Below are positions 60,772-64,000 of a stretch of 64,000 nt of DNA, piece after piece. The DNA lies in assembly GCA_039029195.1 (NCBI GenBank), contig JBCCGR010000010.1, forward strand, positions 57,566 through 121,565. Direction: 5' to 3'. The notes beneath the pieces were generated by a model. That model searched no databases, was not told where the DNA came from, and was given only the letters and a program-made list of their open reading frames with translations. Made by a program: the position numbers and the translations under genes. Source of the stretch: JBCCGR01 sp039029195 (GTDB lineage: Bacteria > Pseudomonadota > Alphaproteobacteria > Rhizobiales > Rhizobiaceae). The first letter of the stretch is position 1. Every line of letters begins with the position of its first letter.

Positions 60772-62052
60772 TCACTTCAGCGTTTTACCTGTGAAGGCCT
60801 TTGTCTGCGTTCCACTTACCATCAGTTTCGCGAAGAATTCGAAGTTTGCAAGATTCACAAGATCGCGGGGTTGTGGGGCATCAGAAGCGAACTGCTTCGC
60901 GAGTTTCGGTGCATCTGTGGCTCCAAGTCTGAACGAGAACAGATTGCCCACATTGCCCATGATGGCTTCAAAGATATCTGCATCAAGCTGGTTGGTATGC
61001 TGATGGGCAAGGATCAGCCCGAGCCTGTATTTGCGCAGCTCTGAAAGAGCGTCCGCAAAGGCGGAGGTTGTGAATGAGTGAAACTCGTCGACATAAAGAA
61101 AGAACGGTTGTCGTTGCTGCTCAATGATTGTTTGACGGCTATAGGCGGCGTTGATGATATTTGAGACAATCATGCCACCGAGAATGTTGGCTGTGTCAGA
61201 CCCCAACCTACCCTTAGCCAAGTTAACGATGAGGATCTTGCCGTCATCCATGACTTGTCGAAAGCGAATGGGAAACTCAGGTTGGCAGACCGCCGTCCTG
61301 ACGAGCGGATGTGAGAGGAAAGCTCCGAGCTTGTTTGCAATTGGTGCCACACCATCCGCTGCGGACTTGTAGTTCATCTTTGGAAATTCGGTGGTCCAGA
61401 ATAGCCGAACCTGTTGGTCTTTCACTTGGGCAAGCACGCGGGTGCGAAAGCTCTTGTCGAAAAACATCGGCATGATGTCTTGAAGGGTGGAAGAGGGGCG
61501 CTCCAACAAGGCCAAAAGGGCGTAGCGAAGAAGATGCTCCATTCGGGCACCCCACGCGTCAGCCCATTGCTTCTTGAGCATGTCGATAAGGCCAGAAACG
61601 ACCAACGGTCTCAGCTCAGATTTCACGTGGGTGAGTGGATTGTACCCATACGGACAAGTCGGATCGGCAACATCCCATTGGATAGCTGCCTCACAATCCA
61701 TCTTCTGTCCAACCGCGTCAGCTAAATCCCCATGAGGGTCAACCAAACAGAAGCCTCGCCTGGCTTCAAAGTCCTGCAGCATCATGTTCAAGAGCAATGT
61801 AGATTTCCCCGTCCCGGTTTGACCGATGACGGATTGATGAAACAGCCGGTCTGATTGTTGGATGCCAAACGCACGATGTGGGGGACGACCCCGCGTTTGC
61901 CCAAGCACCGTGTGATCTCCATCAGCTATGTTGTTTTCGAGTAGCGGGGGCATTCCCACATAGTGGGGCCTCCAGGTTTCATTCGGTAGGCCATCGAATG
62001 TGCCGAAGTTGACTACGAACACAGACGTTTGGCATTCAACTGAGGAGACCAA
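60772..62052 (-). CDS. HerA/TraG-like DNA-pumping ATPase of the element
   Basis: A protein of about 426 residues with a RecA-like motor: Walker A is VIGQTGTGKSTLLLNMM near residue 75, Walker B is PFFLYVDEFHSFTTSAFADA near residue 325, and LILAHQHTNQL is the sensor region. These occur in VirD4/TraG coupling proteins and in HerA/VirB4-type translocases. It lacks N-terminal membrane helices, so it is not a full membrane coupling protein and may pump or process DNA in the cytosol. It follows the serine recombinase by 14 bases. The start is uncertain (TTG at 62052). Confidence 0.82.
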   Translation of the reverse strand: MVSSVECQTSVFVVNFGTFDGLPNETWRPHYVGMPPLLENNIADGDHTVLGQTRGRPPHRAFGIQQSDRLFHQSVIGQTGTGKSTLLLNMMLQDFEARRGFCLVDPHGDLADAVGQKMDCEAAIQWDVADPTCPYGYNPLTHVKSELRPLVVSGLIDMLKKQWADAWGARMEHLLRYALLALLERPSSTLQDIMPMFFDKSFRTRVLAQVKDQQVRLFWTTEFPKMNYKSAADGVAPIANKLGAFLSHPLVRTAVCQPEFPIRFRQVMDDGKILIVNLAKGRLGSDTANILGGMIVSNIINAAYSRQTIIEQQRQPFFLYVDEFHSFTTSAFADALSELRKYRLGLILAHQHTNQLDADIFEAIMGNVGNLFSFRLGATDAPKLAKQFASDAPQPRDLVNLANFEFFAKLMVSGTQTKAFTGKTLK

Positions 62053-62066
62053 CGACTACGGTTGAG

Positions 62067-63608
62067 CTAGTTGGAAGGCCGATCCCATGTCGCGTAATTC
62101 GGCAACTTGCGCTCAACCTGCTCAATGAGCGACTCAATGTACTGATCGTCCGGTGGTGATTTTGTTCGAGAAGTGGGTCGAGTGTCTCCACACGAAAAGA
62201 CACCCACCAAACTATCGGCTGCCTGAAGCCAGTTTGATGGCTTCAGTTCAACGTTTTTGGCCCAAACCGTTTTGTCCGAGAACGCCATCTCAATGATTTC
62301 CCGCTTTTCATCGCGAGTTGCGATTTCGTAGTGCTGGGCAAGGTTTTTCACGTGTTCGAGAAATTTCTTTAAACCGTCGAAATCAAGTCGAATTGAGGCA
62401 TCCAAGCGCAACTCCTCTTCCAATTTGGATCTTTCCAGAAGCAATTTCTCGCGACGCTTGCTAAACGCGGCTTTGTCAATCAGGCCATCAATCACCGCAT
62501 CCGTCAGTCTTTCTTCCTTGGCGTTGATATGTTCAATCTGTAGCTGAATCGCTTTTTTGGGGTCATGAAGCTGTCGGGTCTTCCACCATTGGGTGAAAGC
62601 CGCTTCAAAGGCTTGGAAATCAGTTTTGCCGATCTGGGTCTTTTTCAATCCCGCGCTGACAGTTCGATCGATTTGTTCCTCTCGAATGGAATTGGTGGGG
62701 CAAGCTTGTTTCTGACATCGATAGTACACATGCCCTCTCTTTCCTTCAGGGATCATGCTGGTTTGACATTGTCGACATCGAAACAATCCTCGGAACAGGT
62801 GATCATGCCGAGTAACCTTCTTGTGGTACTTTCGTTTTTTGGTTTCCTGAACAGTCTCAAACAACGAAACCGAGATAATGGGTTTGTGTTTGCCTTGATA
62901 GACATCGCCAGTGCGACGGACATGGATCACCCCAGTATAGAACGGATTGGAAAGCAGACCCTCCAGACAGCCCTTGGATACCGGGCCGCCCTTTTTGTTC
63001 CTCAAACCTCGTTGGTTCATCTCGATCAGCAGACTGCGAATTGAGTGACGCTCAGAAGCGTACAGTTCGAAGGCCAGCCGAACCAAATGAGCTTGCTCGG
63101 GGTCAGGGGTCTTGAGCTTTCCTTTGCCATTGTCTCTGTAGCCTATGGGAGCGGAGAACGGGTAGTATCCGGTATCAAGCAACCTTCTTTGGCCTTTTCT
63201 GATCTCGTCCTTCAGATTGCGGATATAGTCCGCCGCGATGACTGCCTGAATATCCGCAGACAGACGCCCCCCTCGTGAGCGAAAATCAAGGCTCTCCGAT
63301 GCAAAGTGAACATCAATGCCTGCATCAGACAAATCACCGATACGAGCCCAGTCCCGAAAGTTTCGGGCAGACCGGTCAATCTTGTGCATCACAACACCTT
63401 CAGCTTTGTGCGCTCGGAGAGCCTTCAACATCGCTGAGAACACGGGCCTGCCAGACTTCGCAGCGGTCTGTTCTTCTTCAAACCATTTGGTTATTCGGAT
63501 GCCATTCTGTTTTGCGAAGCACAGGATTGCATCCTTCTGAGCTTCAAGCGAAACGCCTTCACCCTGTTTTTTGGTGGAGACCCGCACGTAGCCAAAGCAC
63601 TGTTTCAT
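62067..63608 (-). CDS. Large serine recombinase
   Basis: A 513-residue recombinase. The resolvase domain begins CFGYVRVSTKKQGEGVSLEA, with the nucleophile Ser at residue 11, and continues EGVVMHKIDRSARNFRDWAR. The recombinase domain (YPFSAPIGYRDNGKGKLKTP) and a zinc ribbon (FRCRQCQTSM with YYRCQKQAC) follow; the last 200 residues are coiled-coil rich. Such enzymes do unidirectional integration or excision or rearrange a nested segment. It is unusual beside a tyrosine integrase. It overlaps the small gene by four bases. Confidence 0.95.
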   Translation of the reverse strand: MKQCFGYVRVSTKKQGEGVSLEAQKDAILCFAKQNGIRITKWFEEEQTAAKSGRPVFSAMLKALRAHKAEGVVMHKIDRSARNFRDWARIGDLSDAGIDVHFASESLDFRSRGGRLSADIQAVIAADYIRNLKDEIRKGQRRLLDTGYYPFSAPIGYRDNGKGKLKTPDPEQAHLVRLAFELYASERHSIRSLLIEMNQRGLRNKKGGPVSKGCLEGLLSNPFYTGVIHVRRTGDVYQGKHKPIISVSLFETVQETKKRKYHKKVTRHDHLFRGLFRCRQCQTSMIPEGKRGHVYYRCQKQACPTNSIREEQIDRTVSAGLKKTQIGKTDFQAFEAAFTQWWKTRQLHDPKKAIQLQIEHINAKEERLTDAVIDGLIDKAAFSKRREKLLLERSKLEEELRLDASIRLDFDGLKKFLEHVKNLAQHYEIATRDEKREIIEMAFSDKTVWAKNVELKPSNWLQAADSLVGVFSCGDTRPTSRTKSPPDDQYIESLIEQVERKLPNYATWDRPSN

Positions 63609-63793
63609 AGATGGTTGGGTTTACCTTCCGATTCTACCATCTCGGTTGACATTGGGGAATCTTCGGAAGCGGACATCCATGGCCATGAACCATTGCGTTC
63701 CATACGCGCATAGACTCGTTTGCAGTGGGCAAGATAGCGCTCCAGTTGGGGCGACAGCTCTGAAATAGCCTTGCGGTGGTTTTGTTGTGACAT
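63605..63793 (-). CDS. Small element protein upstream of the serine recombinase
   Basis: A 62-residue protein (MSQQNHRKAISELSPQLERY, then a polar helix, then NGSWPW). The frame opens at 63847; the ATG at 63793 is chosen by the polar start. The stop overlaps the recombinase ATG (ATGA), so the two are coupled. I know of similar short proteins with a W-P-W motif next to recombinases in alphaproteobacterial islands, but not their role. Confidence 0.6.
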   Translation of the reverse strand: MSQQNHRKAISELSPQLERYLAHCKRVYARMERNGSWPWMSASEDSPMSTEMVESEGKPNHL

Positions 63794-63970
63794 GCACAAA
63801 GGATACCTGCAGGAATAGACGACAGTAGGCCTGCAAACGCTAATCATTCAGACAAAGACCGGCCTTGTATCAGTGGACCCAATTGATAGCCTGTCTTCAA
63901 CAATTGCTTTTTGAAGGCCCCAGAACCAACGGACAGTCAATCGGCTCGGTGCCAATCAGGTCTCGGTATA

Positions 63971-63991
63971 GAGAGGGGTTACACCCCTCTC
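63971..63991. repeat. Short perfect inverted repeat near the window end
   Basis: GAGAGGGGT and ACCCCTCTC form perfect nine-base arms around TAC. There is no T run. It could be an operator or a hairpin of a gene beyond the window. Confidence 0.45.
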
Positions 63992-64000
63992 ATTGCTAAA

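Larger units (their letters stand above)
59378..64000. mobile_element. Left part of an integrated element at tRNA-Leu
   Basis: Starts at the tRNA 3' end and runs out of the window. It holds a tyrosine integrase, and in the other direction a small protein, a large serine recombinase and a HerA/TraG-like ATPase. No second copy of the tRNA 3' end is found by 64000, so the right attachment site lies further on. The genes of this part have no housekeeping function. It may be an integrative (possibly conjugative or mobilisable) island or a satellite. Confidence 0.8.

Noticed and set aside
59378..64000. Second attachment site of the element
   Set aside because: No copy of the tRNA 3' end (GGTTCGAGTC ... 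CACCA) was found before the window end.

Overview
The window is chromosomal DNA of an alphaproteobacterium, most likely of the Hyphomicrobiales (Rhizobiales). The evidence is a CtrA response regulator with its inhibitor SciP and a rhizobial-type FliJ side by side, a metZ gene behind a SAM-II riboswitch, a serC leader RNA, a DUF4164-zapA pair, a double-length dCTP deaminase, and the linked ruv/tol-pal/ftsH/glmM genes usual for this order. I cannot name the genus from sequence alone.

Layout: 0-9.6 kb holds a peptidase/MarR/NlpC-P60 operon, a MoxR-VWA pair, a HisC-like aminotransferase, lepA, a YiiX-like amidase and an alpha/beta hydrolase. 9.6-15.7 kb holds a glycosyltransferase, infC (with an ATT start codon), an orphan acyl-homoserine-lactone synthase, a membrane glycosyltransferase and dcd. 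15.7-20.5 kb holds SAM-II/metZ, a small secreted protein, an agmatinase-like enzyme and a GGDEF protein. 20.5-23.9 kb is a cell-cycle/flagellar cluster (ctrA, fliJ, a PqiA-like protein, a FlbD-like protein, sciP) whose control region carries four GANTC sites and a CtrA box. 24-31.6 kb holds mnmA, purA, serA and serC. 31.7-35.2 kb holds two outer-membrane beta-barrel paralogues, a LysR regulator and a DUF1127 protein.

35.2-45.8 kb is a minus-strand envelope run: tolQ-tolR-tolA-tolB-pal-cpoB-tilS, then ftsH and glmM. 46.1-52.2 kb holds yebC, an aminotransferase, ruvC, a VapBC-like toxin-antitoxin pair, ruvA, ruvB and ybgC on the opposite strand. This looks like one local inversion that separated ybgC from tolQ. 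52.2-59 kb holds a YmdB-type phosphodiesterase, 5-formyl-THF cyclo-ligase, a 6S RNA candidate, a CueR-type regulator divergent from a cytochrome c' gene, zapA, tkt and gap.

From the 3' end of a tRNA-Leu(CAG) at 59.3 kb to the window end lies the left part of an integrated element: a tyrosine integrase, then, on the other strand, a small protein, a large serine recombinase and a HerA/TraG-like ATPase. Its right end is outside the window.

The most unusual points are: (1) the toxin-antitoxin pair inside ruvCAB, whose antitoxin has an apparent ATA start and an in-frame stop before its C-terminal part, and whose toxin overlaps ruvA; (2) a textbook CueR operator with a 19-bp spacer that reads into a cytochrome c' gene instead of a copper pump; (3) an orphan luxI with a hairpin hiding its ribosome-binding site; (4) the tRNA-anchored element with two unrelated recombinases and a DNA-pumping-type ATPase.
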